Shown here: positions 43,047 through 52,379 of the stretch, in pieces
How positions within the stretch are numbered: position 1 is the stretch's first letter
Layout of the letters: each line of letters opens with the position of its first letter
Assembly: GCA_046154665.1 (NCBI GenBank)
Contig: JBJXFG010000113.1
Coordinates: forward strand, 6,247 to 70,246
Direction of reading: 5' to 3'
Source: JAFLCM01 sp046154665
GTDB lineage: Bacteria > Planctomycetota > Phycisphaerae > Phycisphaerales > UBA1924
Length of the DNA: 64,000 nt
Made by a program: the position numbers and the translations under genes
Notes under the pieces: generated by a model
Told to the model about the DNA's origin: nothing
Databases searched by the model: none
What the model saw: only the letters and a program-made list of their open reading frames with translations

Positions 43047-43823
43047 TCAGCGGCGACGACGGGCCGCGCCGAGCATGACCAGACCGGCGAGAGCGCCGAC
43101 GCCCGGAGCGGGGACGGCGAGGCCGCTGAACTGCGAGGTTCCGTGGCTACCGATGAACGTGGAGGCGCCGGTGTTGGGGTTGACGCTGAAGAGGGTGGCG
43201 CCGTCGGTGAGGTACATCACGCCGTCGGCCCCGAAGGTGAGGCCGCCGACGTTGAGGTTGGCGTTGAAGCCGAGGTTGCCGATGGTGGTCGCGGCACCGG
43301 TGCCGGGGTTGAGGCTGACGAGGGTGTCCGAGGCGGCGCCGTTCTTGGCGTAGCCGTAGAGCGAGCCGTTGCCGCCGAAGATCAGGCCCGAGACGTCGTC
43401 CGCGGCGGTGCCCATCAGGCCGATGGGGGTGATGGCGGCGGTGACGCCGTTGAGGATCGAGAGCTCGTTGGCGTCGGTGATGTGGAACGCGCCTGTGGGG
43501 GCGATGGCGATGTCGCCCTCGGGCACGATGACGGGCTGGTCGGCGACGAAGGTGGCGGCGCCGGTGGTGAGGTTGAGGGTGTAGAGCTCGCCGTCGAACG
43601 AGTAGGCGTACATGGTGTTGTTGCCGGGGTTCCAGGCGATGCCGTTGATGCGGTCGACGCCGGTCGAACCGATCAGGGTGGCGGCGCCGGTGCCGGTGTC
43701 GATGGCGTAGAGGCCGGCGGGGGCGAACGGGGCGTAGGTGGATACGCCGTAGATCGTTCCCGCGCTGGCGGATGTTGCGGCGGCGGCGGCAATGACCGCG
43801 CCGAGCATTCGTGCCGTGTTCAT
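43047..43823 (-). CDS. exported repeat protein with C-terminal sorting anchor
   Basis: A 258-residue exported protein. MNTARMLGAVIAAAAATSASA is the signal; AGGAAGAG precedes the ATG. The body has repeated GTGAATxIG-type units (DTGTGAATLIGSTGVDRING, LTTGAATFVADQP, NPGTGAATTIGNLGFNANL), which fits a beta-propeller of the DUF4394 kind. The C-terminus PAPGVGALAGLVMLGAARRR plus Arg is the sorting-type anchor. It lies 84 bp upstream of the 5'-nucleotidase-like gene on the same strand. Confidence 0.8.
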   Translation of the reverse strand: MNTARMLGAVIAAAAATSASAGTIYGVSTYAPFAPAGLYAIDTGTGAATLIGSTGVDRINGIAWNPGNNTMYAYSFDGELYTLNLTTGAATFVADQPVIVPEGDIAIAPTGAFHITDANELSILNGVTAAITPIGLMGTAADDVSGLIFGGNGSLYGYAKNGAASDTLVSLNPGTGAATTIGNLGFNANLNVGGLTFGADGVMYLTDGATLFSVNPNTGASTFIGSHGTSQFSGLAVPAPGVGALAGLVMLGAARRRR

Positions 43824-44011
43824 GGTCTCTTCCTTTCCTCTTGCACAGATGACCCGGCGCGGACGTTCCGGCGCGGGGTCGAGAGAGGAACAGAAAGGCG
43901 TTCGTTCGCCGTGAAGACGGCGTGCGAATCGTGTGAAAGTGAAACGGGGCAAGCCCGCTTTGGCGCTGAAATGTCCGCGTTTTCCCTGATCCGGGACGTG
44001 TCCTGAAGCGT

Positions 44012-45649
44012 TTACGCGATCTTCATGCGGCGGTAACGCTTGATGACGTTGTTCGTCGAGGAATCGTGCGCCAGGGCGGGCTCGGCCTTGCTCTCGAGTT
44101 CGGGGATGATGCGGTTGGCCAGCACCTTGCCGAGTTCGACGCCCCACTGGTCAAAGCTGCCAATGCCCCACACCACGCCCTGCGTGAAGACGACGTGCTC
44201 GTACAGCGCGATCAGCGTGCCCAGCATCCGCGGCGAGAGCCGCTCGGCCAGCAGCAGGTTCGAAGGGCGGTTGCCTTCGAACACTTTGTGGTTGACGAGG
44301 TCGGCGGGGACGCCTTCCTTGCGGACTTCCTCTTCGGTCTTGCCGAAGGCGAGCGCTTCGGTCTGGGCGAAGACGTTGGCCATGAGCATGTCGTGGTGCC
44401 GCCCCAGCGGGTTGAGCGAGCGCGCGAACGCGATGAAGTCGCAGGGGATGAGCTTGGTGCCCTGGTGGATGAGCTGGTAGAACGAGTGCTGGCCGTTGGT
44501 GCCGGGCTCGCCCCAGTAGACGGGGCCGGTCTGGTAGTTGACGGGCTCGCCGGCGAGGGTGACGCGCTTGCCGTTGGACTCCATGGTGAGCTGCTGCAGG
44601 TACGCCGGGAAGCGCTTGAGGTACTGGTCGTAGGGCAGCACGGCGACGGTCTCGGCGCCGAAGAAGCTGGCGTACCAGACGCTGAGCATGCCCATGACGA
44701 CGGGGAGGTTCTTTTCGAAGGGGGCGGTGCGGAAGTGATCATCCATGGCGCGGAAGCCTTCGAGCATTTCGAGGAACGCCGGGGGGCCCACGGCGATCAT
44801 CGTCGAGAGCCCGATGGCCGAGTCCATTGAGTAACGTCCGCCGACCCAGTCCCAGAATCCGAACATGTTGGCGGTGTCGATGCCGAACTCGCGGACTTTC
44901 TCGGCGTTGGTGCTGACGGCGACGAAGTGCTTGGCGACGCTGCTCGCGTCGTTGCCGAAGGCCTTGAGCAGCCACTGGCGGCACGTCTGCGCGTTGGTCA
45001 TCGTTTCGAGGGTCGTGAACGTCTTGCTGCACACCAGGAACAGCGTCTCGGCGGGGTCAAGTTCGCGCAGAACTTCCGCGGCATCGGTGGCGTCGACGTT
45101 CGAGATGAAAAACAGCCGCAGGTTTCGGTCGGTCGAGGCGCGGAGGGCCTCGTAGGCCATGACGGGGCCGAGGTCCGAGCCGCCGATGCCGATATTGACG
45201 ATGTTCCGCATGCGTCGCCCGGCGTGGCCGGTCCACCCGCCGGAGCGGACGCGCTCGGCGAAACCGGACATTTTGTCGAGCACTTCCCAGACATCGGGGA
45301 CGACGTTGCGGCCGTCGAGGGTAACGGTGGCGCCGCGCGGCGCGCGCAGGGCCGTGTGCAGCACGGCACGGTTCTCGGTGACGTTGATCTTGTCGCCGCG
45401 GAACATCGCGTCGGTGCGGCCTTTGAGGTCGCACTGCTGGGCGAGCTGGAAGAGGAGCTTCAGGGTTTCATCGGTGACGCGGTTCTTGGAGTAATCGAGG
45501 AACACGCCGCAGGCCTCGGCGGTGAGCCGCTCGCCTCGTGCGGCGTCTTGCGCGAAGAGCGATCGGAGGTGGATCGGCTTGAGGGCACGGGCGTGGCCCT
45601 CGAGCGCGGACCAGGCGGGGCGGGTGGTGGCGAGCAGCGAGTTGGACAT
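44012..45649 (-). CDS. pgi: glucose-6-phosphate isomerase
   Basis: A 545-residue glycolytic enzyme that interconverts glucose-6- and fructose-6-phosphate. NIVNIGIGGSDLGPVMAYEA holds the phosphate loop and VCSKTFTTLETMTNA its partner. GEPGTNGQHSFYQLIHQGTK is PROSITE-type signature one with the catalytic His and Glu, and GVVWGIGSFDQWGVELGKVL signature two. Length is normal for the long bacterial form. Start is ATG 45649. Confidence 0.97.
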   Translation of the reverse strand: MSNSLLATTRPAWSALEGHARALKPIHLRSLFAQDAARGERLTAEACGVFLDYSKNRVTDETLKLLFQLAQQCDLKGRTDAMFRGDKINVTENRAVLHTALRAPRGATVTLDGRNVVPDVWEVLDKMSGFAERVRSGGWTGHAGRRMRNIVNIGIGGSDLGPVMAYEALRASTDRNLRLFFISNVDATDAAEVLRELDPAETLFLVCSKTFTTLETMTNAQTCRQWLLKAFGNDASSVAKHFVAVSTNAEKVREFGIDTANMFGFWDWVGGRYSMDSAIGLSTMIAVGPPAFLEMLEGFRAMDDHFRTAPFEKNLPVVMGMLSVWYASFFGAETVAVLPYDQYLKRFPAYLQQLTMESNGKRVTLAGEPVNYQTGPVYWGEPGTNGQHSFYQLIHQGTKLIPCDFIAFARSLNPLGRHHDMLMANVFAQTEALAFGKTEEEVRKEGVPADLVNHKVFEGNRPSNLLLAERLSPRMLGTLIALYEHVVFTQGVVWGIGSFDQWGVELGKVLANRIIPELESKAEPALAHDSSTNNVIKRYRRMKIA

Positions 45650-45854
45650 GGGCGTGGTCCTCGAGGGGTGCGGCAGGGTTCGATATCAGGGTACCGAATC
45701 GGGGTTTGGGTGTGGGGGTTGGCGCGGGGTTCGGGGATCGGGGTTCGGCCATGCACACGCGGCGACTGAACCCAACCCAGGACCCCGAAACCCAGACCCA
45801 GTCTTCGCACCTCCGCACCTCCGCACCTTCTCCCTCACCCGTTACCATACCGCG

Positions 45855-46427
45855 ATGCCGCTGCAGATTGGACGGACGTTGATCGACCGTGCCCGCATCC
45901 GACAGAGGGTGGGCGAGTTGGGTCGCGCCCTGGCGTCGGACCTGACGGACGAACTGGTGAAGGAGGGCGGCGGGCAGGACGCGCTGAATCACGCCGACCG
46001 CATCGTGATGCTGCCGGTGCTCACGGGCGCGGTGGTGTTCGTGGCCGACCTGATCCGCGAGATGCCGATGCGGCTGTCGATGCGCGTGGTCACGGTGAGC
46101 AGCTATCCGGGGGCCAGCACATCGAGCAAGGGGGCGATGCTGCGCGGGGCCCTGCCGAGCGATTTGAAGGGTCGGCACGTGGTGGTCGTCGACGACATCC
46201 TCGACACCGGCCAGACGCTCGGGCTGCTGCGTGATCTCATTCTCGAACAGAAGCCGGCGAGCCTGCGGATCGCCGTGCTGCTGACGAAGGTGGTGCCGCG
46301 CAAGGTCGAGGTGAAGGCGGACTACTCCGGCTTCGACATCCCCGACGAGTTTGTGGTGGGCTACGGCCTCGACTACGACGGGTTCTATCGGAACGTTCCG
46401 GACATCGTGGTGCTGGAGGAGAGGTGA
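45855..46427 (+). CDS. hpt: hypoxanthine phosphoribosyltransferase
   Basis: A 190-residue HPRT for purine salvage. VVVVDDILDTGQTLG is the PRPP loop, and SSYPGASTSSKGAML is the flexible loop with the Ser-Tyr pair that the paralogue at 402 lacks. FVVGYGLDYDGFYRNVPDI binds the purine. Start is ATG 45855 (MPLQIGRTLI). The dapF fusion gene follows after 76 bp and may be co-transcribed. The spacer contains GGGAGTC-type repeat units. Confidence 0.94.
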   Translation: MPLQIGRTLIDRARIRQRVGELGRALASDLTDELVKEGGGQDALNHADRIVMLPVLTGAVVFVADLIREMPMRLSMRVVTVSSYPGASTSSKGAMLRGALPSDLKGRHVVVVDDILDTGQTLGLLRDLILEQKPASLRIAVLLTKVVPRKVEVKADYSGFDIPDEFVVGYGLDYDGFYRNVPDIVVLEER

Positions 46428-46434
46428 GGGGAGC

Positions 46435-46471
46435 GGGAGTGGGGAGTCGGCAGCCGGGAGTCGGGGGGAGG
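46435..46471. repeat. GGGAGTC-type heptamer run upstream of dapF fusion
   Basis: Five heptamer-like units (GGGAGTG, GGGAGTC, GGCAGCC, GGGAGTC, GGGGGGA). The last one creates GGAGG 5 bases before an ATG at 46477, which gives an apparent ribosome site that may be fortuitous. Confidence 0.7.
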
Positions 46472-46503
46472 GATTCATGGCGTCTCGGTCATATCCTCTG
46501 CCC

Positions 46504-47973
46504 ATGCGATTCACGAAGATGCACGGGCTGGGGAACGACTACCTGTTTCTGGATGCGTGGCGTGAGCCGTCGATCCTTTCGCGGGCGAATCTGCCGGAAA
46601 TCACGCGCGCCATGTGCGACCGCAACGAGGGTGTCGGGGCCGACGGCGTGATTGTCGTGTCGAAGCCGGAAAACGCCGCGGCGACGACGATCGCGATGCG
46701 TGTGCTCAACGCGGATGGGTCGGACGGCGGGATGTGCGGCAACGGGGCTCGGTGCGTGTGCAAGCTCGCCGTCGAGCGCGGGTATGTGAAGCCGGGCACG
46801 GAGGGGCGGATGGCGTTGAGGGTGGCGGGGCGAAGCCATGATCTCGCGGCCCGCGTTCACTTTGATGCGGCCCGGCCCGGCGTCGTCGGGCGCGTTGAGA
46901 TCGACATGGGCCCGCCCGAACTCGAACTCGACCGAATCCCGGTGGACGCTTCGCGGCTCGGCCGGCGCACCGACCCGCTGCACGCCCACGAGCACTTCGT
47001 TGACGGCCACGCCGGCGTGTTCGTCAACATGGGCAACCCGCACTTTGTGGTGTTCACGCAGCACGACCCTGATGCGCTCGCCGACCGAATCGGGCCTTCA
47101 CTCGAGGCCCACCCCGCGTTCCCGCAGCGGATGAACGTGCAGATCGTCCGGGTGCAAGATCACTCGCCTCCGACCCCCGCTCGTCTGGTGCTGCGTTCAT
47201 GGGAGCGCGGCGCGGGGCGCACCCGCGCCTGCGGCACCGGGGCGTGCGCCGCCATCGTCGCCGGGGTGCTGACCAACCGTGCCCACCGCCTCGCCACGGT
47301 CTCGATGCTCGGCGGCGAACTCGATCTCGCCTGGCCCGAGCGCACCGGCCATGTTGTCATGACCGGTCCGGCGGAACACGCCTACGACGGCGAGTGGGAA
47401 GATTCCATCGAGGACTTGTGCGCGCTGATGGCGCTGGGCGTGCCGACGATCCGCACCACGCGGCTGGTGCTGCGGGCCTACAGGCCCGAGGACTTGCCGC
47501 AGATTGAGAGGCTGATGTCGCTGCCCGAGGTGGCGCGGAACACGCGGAGCTGGCCGGTGCCGTACATGCCCGGGGACGCCGCGAAGTTCTTGCGGCGCGT
47601 GGGCAACGGGGCGGCGACCGGCGATTCGTGCGGGTGGGCGATGTGCGAGCCGGGCACCGACAGGCTCGTGGGGTCGGTCGGCATCCGCATCGACCGCGAG
47701 ATCCGCACCGCCGAAGCGGGCTATTGCACGCTGCCGGAGTGCTGGGGCAAGGGGTATACGACCGAGGCGCTGCGTGCGGTGATCGGGCACGCGTTTGGCG
47801 GGCTGGGCCTGCGGAAGCTGCACGCCGATTTTCACGCGACCAACGTCGGTTCCGGGCGTGTGCTGGAGAAGTGCGGTTTCACGCGGGCGGCGCTGCGCAT
47901 CGGCCACGGCGAGCGGGCCGGTGTGGTGCATGACCTGGTGCAGATGGACCTGCTGAATCCCGGGATGGGGTGA
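46504..47973 (+). CDS. dapF: diaminopimelate epimerase fused to GNAT acetyltransferase
   Basis: A 489-residue fusion. Residues 1-300 are diaminopimelate epimerase: MRFTKMHGLGNDYLFLD, catalytic Cys78 in GMCGNGARC and Cys243 in RACGTGACAA. Residues 316-489 are a RimJ/RimL-type GNAT: IRTTRLVLRAYRPEDLPQI, the acetyl-CoA loop in CWGKGYTTEALRAVIGHAF, then RVLEKCGFTRAALR. Both parts have intact motifs and there is no stop or frameshift between. ATG 46504 matches the family start; ATG 46477 would add MASRSYPLP. Epimerase acts in lysine and peptidoglycan synthesis; the acetyltransferase substrate is unknown. Confidence 0.93.
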   Translation: MRFTKMHGLGNDYLFLDAWREPSILSRANLPEITRAMCDRNEGVGADGVIVVSKPENAAATTIAMRVLNADGSDGGMCGNGARCVCKLAVERGYVKPGTEGRMALRVAGRSHDLAARVHFDAARPGVVGRVEIDMGPPELELDRIPVDASRLGRRTDPLHAHEHFVDGHAGVFVNMGNPHFVVFTQHDPDALADRIGPSLEAHPAFPQRMNVQIVRVQDHSPPTPARLVLRSWERGAGRTRACGTGACAAIVAGVLTNRAHRLATVSMLGGELDLAWPERTGHVVMTGPAEHAYDGEWEDSIEDLCALMALGVPTIRTTRLVLRAYRPEDLPQIERLMSLPEVARNTRSWPVPYMPGDAAKFLRRVGNGAATGDSCGWAMCEPGTDRLVGSVGIRIDREIRTAEAGYCTLPECWGKGYTTEALRAVIGHAFGGLGLRKLHADFHATNVGSGRVLEKCGFTRAALRIGHGERAGVVHDLVQMDLLNPGMG

Positions 47974-48047
47974 ATGGTCGGGGTTCGGGTGTCGGGCTTC
48001 GGCCATGCCCACATCAAGCCCGGAGTTCACGCGGGATGCGCATCAGA

Positions 48048-48133
48048 CGTGTCACGACGATGCCGTCCGCGGCAGGGTCGTGCGATTCGCATTGCTGAAG
48101 CACGACTCTCCGAAGTCGGAGAGTCGTGGCACG
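48048..48133. repeat. GTGTCAC/GTGGCAC double-hairpin element
   Basis: Hairpin one is CACGACGATGCC with GGCAGGGTCGTG (mismatched). Hairpin two is GCACGACTCTCC-GAAG-TCGGAGAGTCGTGG. It lies between the convergent dapF fusion and S1-domain genes. Confidence 0.85.
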
Positions 48134-48142
48134 TGATGCAAC

Positions 48143-49600
48143 TTAGAGCTTGAGGTCTGCGAGACTCATCCCAAGGCTGGGGTTTTTGCCCAGGCCGCTC
48201 TTGAGGCCGGCCTGCTTGGTCTTGGCCGCGGCGGCTTCGCGCTGGCGGCGTTCGGCGGGGGTTTCCTTCAGGATTTCCTCTGGGGTGCGGGTGTCGGCGT
48301 CTCTTCCGCCGCGGCCGCCTCGGCCCGGTCCGCCGCGGCCGCCCGGTCCACCGGGTCCGCCCGGACCGCCGCCTTGCGGGCGCTCGACCTGCGGCTGTTC
48401 CTGGGTCTGCTTGATGCTCAGGCTGATTTTCCGTGAGTCCGGGTCGAGCTTCAGCACCTTGACGCTGACAACCTGCTTGGGCTGGAGCACGTCCGACGCC
48501 TTGCCGACGCGCTTCCACGCCATCTCGGAGATGTGGACCAAGCCCTCGACGCCCTCGGCGATCTTCACGAAGGCGCCGAACTCGGCCAGCTTCGTCACGG
48601 TGCCCTGCACCACGCTGCCCTCGGCGATGTCCTTCAACGCCACCGTGAAGGGGTTGTCCATGAGCTGCTTCATGCCCACGGCGTGGCGCTCGTTTTCCCA
48701 GTCGAGCTTGAGCACCTTGACGCGGACGGTCTGGCCTTCCTTCACGACGTCCTCGGGCTTGCCGATGCGGTCGTGCGAGAGGTCGGACACATGGCAGAGC
48801 ATGTCCATGCCGCCGACGTCGATGAACGCGCCGAAGGGCATGACCTTCTTGACGGTGCCTTCGAGCACCTCGCCCTCGTGCAGGGTTTCCTTGAGTTTCT
48901 TGACCTTCTCGCGCCGTTCGGCGGCGACGACGTCCTTGCGGCTGAGCAGGATGTTCCCGCCGCCAGCGCGGTCGACCTTGGTCACCTTGCAGGTGAGCTT
49001 CTGGCCGACGAAGCCGGAGAGGTCTTCGATGAAGTGGACGTCGACCTGTCCCTTGGGCATGAAGGCGCGGTGCTTGGCGACTTCGAGTTCGAGTCCGCCT
49101 TTGTTCACGCCGGTACACATGGCGTCGACGATCTGGCCGGGTTCGAGGAGTTCCCAATCGGCCTTGGTGACCTGGCCGGGGCGCGAGCAGATAAAGAGGT
49201 TCTCGTCCTTCTCGAAGCGATCAACGACGACTTCGAGGTTGTCACTGACCTTGGGGAGCTCTTCGTCCTTGAACTGGATGCGGGTGATGACGCCGAGCTC
49301 TTTGGGGCCGAACTCGATGAAGATGTCATCGGGCCCGACCGAGACGACGCGTCCGGTGCGGTGCTCGCGTCCGGACTGGACCACTCGAGGCCCGCGGATG
49401 GGGCCGCCGCCGGGGAGGTGCTGGACCTCGGGCTTTTTGTGCTTGGGCGGGTTGGCCGGTGCCGAGAGGGCCGCGTGCATCGCGTCGTCCATCTGGCGCA
49501 TCGCGTCCGCACCCATCCCTTCGGCCTGTGCCTCCGGAGTGGGCGCGGGAGCGGGATCGGAAGAGACGGTTTCGGGGACGGACGACGACGACTGATCCAT
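48143..49600 (-). CDS. multi-S1-domain RNA-binding protein (ribosomal S1-like)
   Basis: A 485-residue protein with four S1 folds at about residues 80-141, 154-222, 243-312 and 328-399. The third and fourth are canonical (GTVKKVMPFGAFIDVGGMD, GTVTKLAEFGAFVKIAEGVE with LVHISEMAWKRV). The first two are more divergent, as in ribosomal S1 N-terminal domains. A Gly-Pro-Arg-rich linker follows at about 410-440, then a basic tail. It probably binds mRNA at the ribosome; it could be S1 itself or a paralogue. Start is ATG 49600, MDQSSSSVPE. Confidence 0.88.
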   Translation of the reverse strand: MDQSSSSVPETVSSDPAPAPTPEAQAEGMGADAMRQMDDAMHAALSAPANPPKHKKPEVQHLPGGGPIRGPRVVQSGREHRTGRVVSVGPDDIFIEFGPKELGVITRIQFKDEELPKVSDNLEVVVDRFEKDENLFICSRPGQVTKADWELLEPGQIVDAMCTGVNKGGLELEVAKHRAFMPKGQVDVHFIEDLSGFVGQKLTCKVTKVDRAGGGNILLSRKDVVAAERREKVKKLKETLHEGEVLEGTVKKVMPFGAFIDVGGMDMLCHVSDLSHDRIGKPEDVVKEGQTVRVKVLKLDWENERHAVGMKQLMDNPFTVALKDIAEGSVVQGTVTKLAEFGAFVKIAEGVEGLVHISEMAWKRVGKASDVLQPKQVVSVKVLKLDPDSRKISLSIKQTQEQPQVERPQGGGPGGPGGPGGRGGPGRGGRGGRDADTRTPEEILKETPAERRQREAAAAKTKQAGLKSGLGKNPSLGMSLADLKL

Positions 49601-49804
49601 GGCGACGGGAACCTGCGGGCAAAGAGATGTGGGGGGACGCCGCGTGTCTGAGCGACGGTCCCCGGCAGCCCGGTCTTGCCCAAACCGGGAAGGGGGGAAC
49701 AAGTGTATCAGATCAACCGGAAGCCGAACACCGGGGCGTGCCGAAGTTCTGTGGGAATGCCGACGCGGTTCGCGGCTTGGCCTACACTGTCGATCCCGGC
49801 GTGT

Positions 49805-49828
49805 TCGCTCCGGAGCGAGGCGTTTTTT
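49805..49828 (+). terminator. hairpin plus T-run in the citrate synthase leader
   Basis: TCGCT-CCGG-AGCGA (49805-49818) is followed by GGCG and six T residues. It lies about 60 bases upstream of the citrate synthase ATG on the same strand, where a terminator would end transcription early, so attenuation is possible. It may instead be a chance palindrome. Confidence 0.35.
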
Positions 49829-49886
49829 CCGCCCGCCCACGGCTTTGGGCGTCTTTGCCGGGCTCCAGCCCCCCCGAGAAACCACC

Positions 49887-51092
49887 ATGACCACCGCCGC
49901 AGCCGCCGCCAAGCCCGCCGTTGTTTCCTCGAACCCCAGCAAGCCCAAGGGGGGCGGCCTGGAAGGGATCATCGCCGGCGAGACGACGATCTGCTCGGTC
50001 GAGCAGGGGGCGTTGATCTATCGCGGGTACGAGATCCACGACCTGGCCCAGAACGCCACGTTTGAAGAGGTGGCGTTCCTGCTGCTGGTGGGCCACAAGC
50101 CCACGGCGTCGGAGTTGAAGGCGTTCAAGCAGGAGATCGTCGCCGAGCGGGCCCTGCCGCGGGAAGTCGTCGAGATCATCAAGCAGACCGCCAAGTTGCC
50201 CTACACGGTGCCGATGGACACGCTGCGGACGGCGGTGAGCGTGCTGGGGCACCTTGATCCGGAGTGCCAGAGCGTCGAGGCCGATGCCAACCTGCGCAAG
50301 AGCAAGCGTCTGCTGGCGAAGATCCCGACCATCATCGGGCACATGCAGAACGTGATCGACGGCAAGCCGCTGGTGCAGCCCGACCCGGCGCTCGACCACG
50401 CCGCGAATCTCTATTGGATGATGACCGGGACCAAGTGCAGCCCGCAGTGGGCCCGCGTGCTGGATGTGTCGCTGATCCTGTACGCCGAGCATGATTTCAA
50501 TGCTTCGACTTTCTCCGGTCGCGTGATCAGCGGCACGCTGAGCGACCTGCACGGCGCGGTGACGGGCGCGATCGCGGCCCTCAAGGGCCCGCTCCACGGC
50601 GGGGCCAACGAGGCGGCGATGGACATGCTCCGCGAGATCATGAAAGACGTGGGCGAGGGTGCCATCGGCACGCCGAAGGTGGATGCGTGGATGCAGAACG
50701 CCTTCGACACCAAGCGAAAACTCATGGGCTTCGGGCACCGCGTGTACAAGAACGGCGACCACCGGGCCCCGATTCTCCACACGCTCGGGCGGGCCGTCGC
50801 GGAGAAGGAAAACCCCACGCTCGAAGGGCACAAGGCGGTGCGGTGGTTCGACCTCGGCGAGCATGTGCAGAAGATCATGCTCGACAAGAAGAACATCCAC
50901 CCCAACGTGGACTTCCCCTGCGGGCTGACCTACTTCACGATGGGGATTCCCGTGCCGCAGTACACCCCGATCTTCGTGGCGGCGCGGATCACGGGCTGGG
51001 CGGCCCACATCATGGAACAGCACGCGAACAACCGGCTGATCCGGCCGATCGCGGACTACAAGGGGCCGGCGCTCATGAAGTGGAATGGGTGA
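49887..51092 (+). CDS. citrate synthase
   Basis: A 401-residue citrate or 2-methylcitrate synthase. Catalytic residues are visible: His in GPLHGGANEAAMDML, His in MGFGHRVYKNGDHRAP, and Asp in HPNVDFPCGLTYF. YRGYEIHDLAQNATFEEVAF is the N-terminal signature. It condenses acetyl-CoA (or propionyl-CoA) with oxaloacetate. Length fits the short bacterial type. Start is ATG 49887; the upstream frame is open but repeat-like and lacks conserved residues. Confidence 0.96.
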   Translation: MTTAAAAAKPAVVSSNPSKPKGGGLEGIIAGETTICSVEQGALIYRGYEIHDLAQNATFEEVAFLLLVGHKPTASELKAFKQEIVAERALPREVVEIIKQTAKLPYTVPMDTLRTAVSVLGHLDPECQSVEADANLRKSKRLLAKIPTIIGHMQNVIDGKPLVQPDPALDHAANLYWMMTGTKCSPQWARVLDVSLILYAEHDFNASTFSGRVISGTLSDLHGAVTGAIAALKGPLHGGANEAAMDMLREIMKDVGEGAIGTPKVDAWMQNAFDTKRKLMGFGHRVYKNGDHRAPILHTLGRAVAEKENPTLEGHKAVRWFDLGEHVQKIMLDKKNIHPNVDFPCGLTYFTMGIPVPQYTPIFVAARITGWAAHIMEQHANNRLIRPIADYKGPALMKWNG

Positions 51093-51099
51093 GGACGAT

Positions 51100-51195
51100 G
51101 TGCCACGACTTTGCCGTCCGCGGCAAAGTCGTGCTCTCGGCTTGCTGGATCTCGGACGCGGCACGACTCTGCTGAAGACAGCAGAGTCGTGGCAC
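51100..51195. repeat. GTGCCAC/GTGGCAC double-hairpin element
   Basis: Hairpin one is CACGACTTTGCC-GTCC with GCGGCAAAGTCGTG. Hairpin two is GCACGACTCTGCTG-AAGA with CAGCAGAGTCGTGG. Ends are GTGCCAC and GTGGCAC. It lies between convergent citrate synthase and murB genes. Confidence 0.93.
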
Positions 51196-51213
51196 GGTGA
51201 TCCGGCTTTGCGG

Positions 51214-52101
51214 TCAGCCCCCGCGCTTCCACACCGCGACCTCGGCGTGAAGGTGCACACCGAACTTTTCTTTCACGCGCTCGCGCACGCGGTTCATGAG
51301 TTCGATCACGTCGCGGGCCTTGCACCCGGGGCGTGTCACGAGGAAGTTGCCGTGGACGTGGCTCACCTCCGCGGCGCCGACGGCCATGCCCTTGCAGCCG
51401 GCCTGGTCGATCAGCATGCCGGCGGAGGTGAGTTTGCCGTCGAGCCAGGCGTTCTTGAAGCAGCAGCCGGCGGAGTTCTCCGCCATCGGCTGGCTCCCTT
51501 TCTTATAAGCCATGACTTCCTTCAGCCGCTCGCGCAGGGCGGGCTGCTGCGATTCGGGCAGTTGCTTGAGCGCGAAGTACGCGCTCACCACGATGTTGTG
51601 CTCCAGCCCCGAGTGCCGATACGAGAATCCGATCTCGTCGTGGGGGATGCTCAGTTCCTGGCCAGTGAGCGTGAAGACGCGGACGCGGTCGATGACGTCG
51701 CCGATCTCGCCGAACTTGCCCCCGGCGTTCATCACCACCGCGCCCCCGATGCTCGCGGGGATGCCCGCCAACCCCTCAAGCCCCGCGATTCCGCGGCGGA
51801 CGGCCTCGGTGATGAGCTGCGGCAGCTTGGCCCCGGCCTGGGCGGCGACGGTCGGCCTTTCGCCCGCGCCCCAGTCGACCTTGTCGAGGTGCTGCAGCGA
51901 GAGGACCACGCCGTCGATCCCGTCGTCATCGACGAGCAGGTTGGCCCCGTCGCCCAACACGCGGATGCGCTGACCGGCGAAGGCGACGAGCAGGTCGCGG
52001 AGTTCCTCTTCGTTGCGCGGGCGGGCGAGCAGGTCGGCGCGACCGCCGATGCCGAACCAGGTCGGGATGGGGGCGTCGTGCTGGATGATCTCGTCGAACA
52101 C
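51214..52101 (-). CDS. murB: UDP-N-acetylmuramate dehydrogenase
   Basis: A 295-residue FAD enzyme of peptidoglycan precursor synthesis. RIRVLGDGANLLVDDDGIDG and LAGIPASIGGAVVMNAG are the FAD-binding blocks. ENSAGCCFKNAW carries the proton-donor position, which is Cys here as in some MurB enzymes with Ser replaced. QAGCKGMAVGAAEVSHVHGN and EVAVWKRGG complete the C-terminal domain. Type II (short) architecture. Divergent from lepB with a double-hairpin element between. Confidence 0.95.
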   Translation of the reverse strand: MFDEIIQHDAPIPTWFGIGGRADLLARPRNEEELRDLLVAFAGQRIRVLGDGANLLVDDDGIDGVVLSLQHLDKVDWGAGERPTVAAQAGAKLPQLITEAVRRGIAGLEGLAGIPASIGGAVVMNAGGKFGEIGDVIDRVRVFTLTGQELSIPHDEIGFSYRHSGLEHNIVVSAYFALKQLPESQQPALRERLKEVMAYKKGSQPMAENSAGCCFKNAWLDGKLTSAGMLIDQAGCKGMAVGAAEVSHVHGNFLVTRPGCKARDVIELMNRVRERVKEKFGVHLHAEVAVWKRGG

Positions 52102-52164
52102 GGGGCCGAAGGGTAGTCGGGGGGCTGCGGCGGCGTTGGTCCACGGATCGACAATGGGGGTTCC

Positions 52165-52264
52165 GTGCCATTGATGGCGTCGTCGTCGCCGACATCAATG
52201 TCGAGACGCGATCGTCAATGCAATCAAGCACTGCTGTCTCCGAAGACGGAGCCAGCAGTGGCAC
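52165..52264. repeat. GTGCCAT/GTGGCAC double-hairpin element
   Basis: The ends GTGCCATTGATG and CAGCAGTGGCAC bound two hairpins: CATTGATGGC with GACATCAATG, and GCACTGCTGTCTC-CGAA-GACGGAGCCAGCAGTG. It lies between divergent murB and lepB genes. Confidence 0.85.
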
Positions 52265-52379
52265 GGGCCCGATCTGGCATTCGCATGGTCGACGCCTCGG
52301 TGGCCCACTGAATCGGCTACCCTTGCCCCTGACCCGCAAACTGTGACGCACCTCCGGCTTTTCTCCCCGCGGAACCCGC

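Noticed and set aside
49599..49886. Extended N-terminus of citrate synthase
   Set aside because: The upstream codons are not conserved in type and overlap the leader hairpin; MTTAAAAAKPAVV is the reasonable start.
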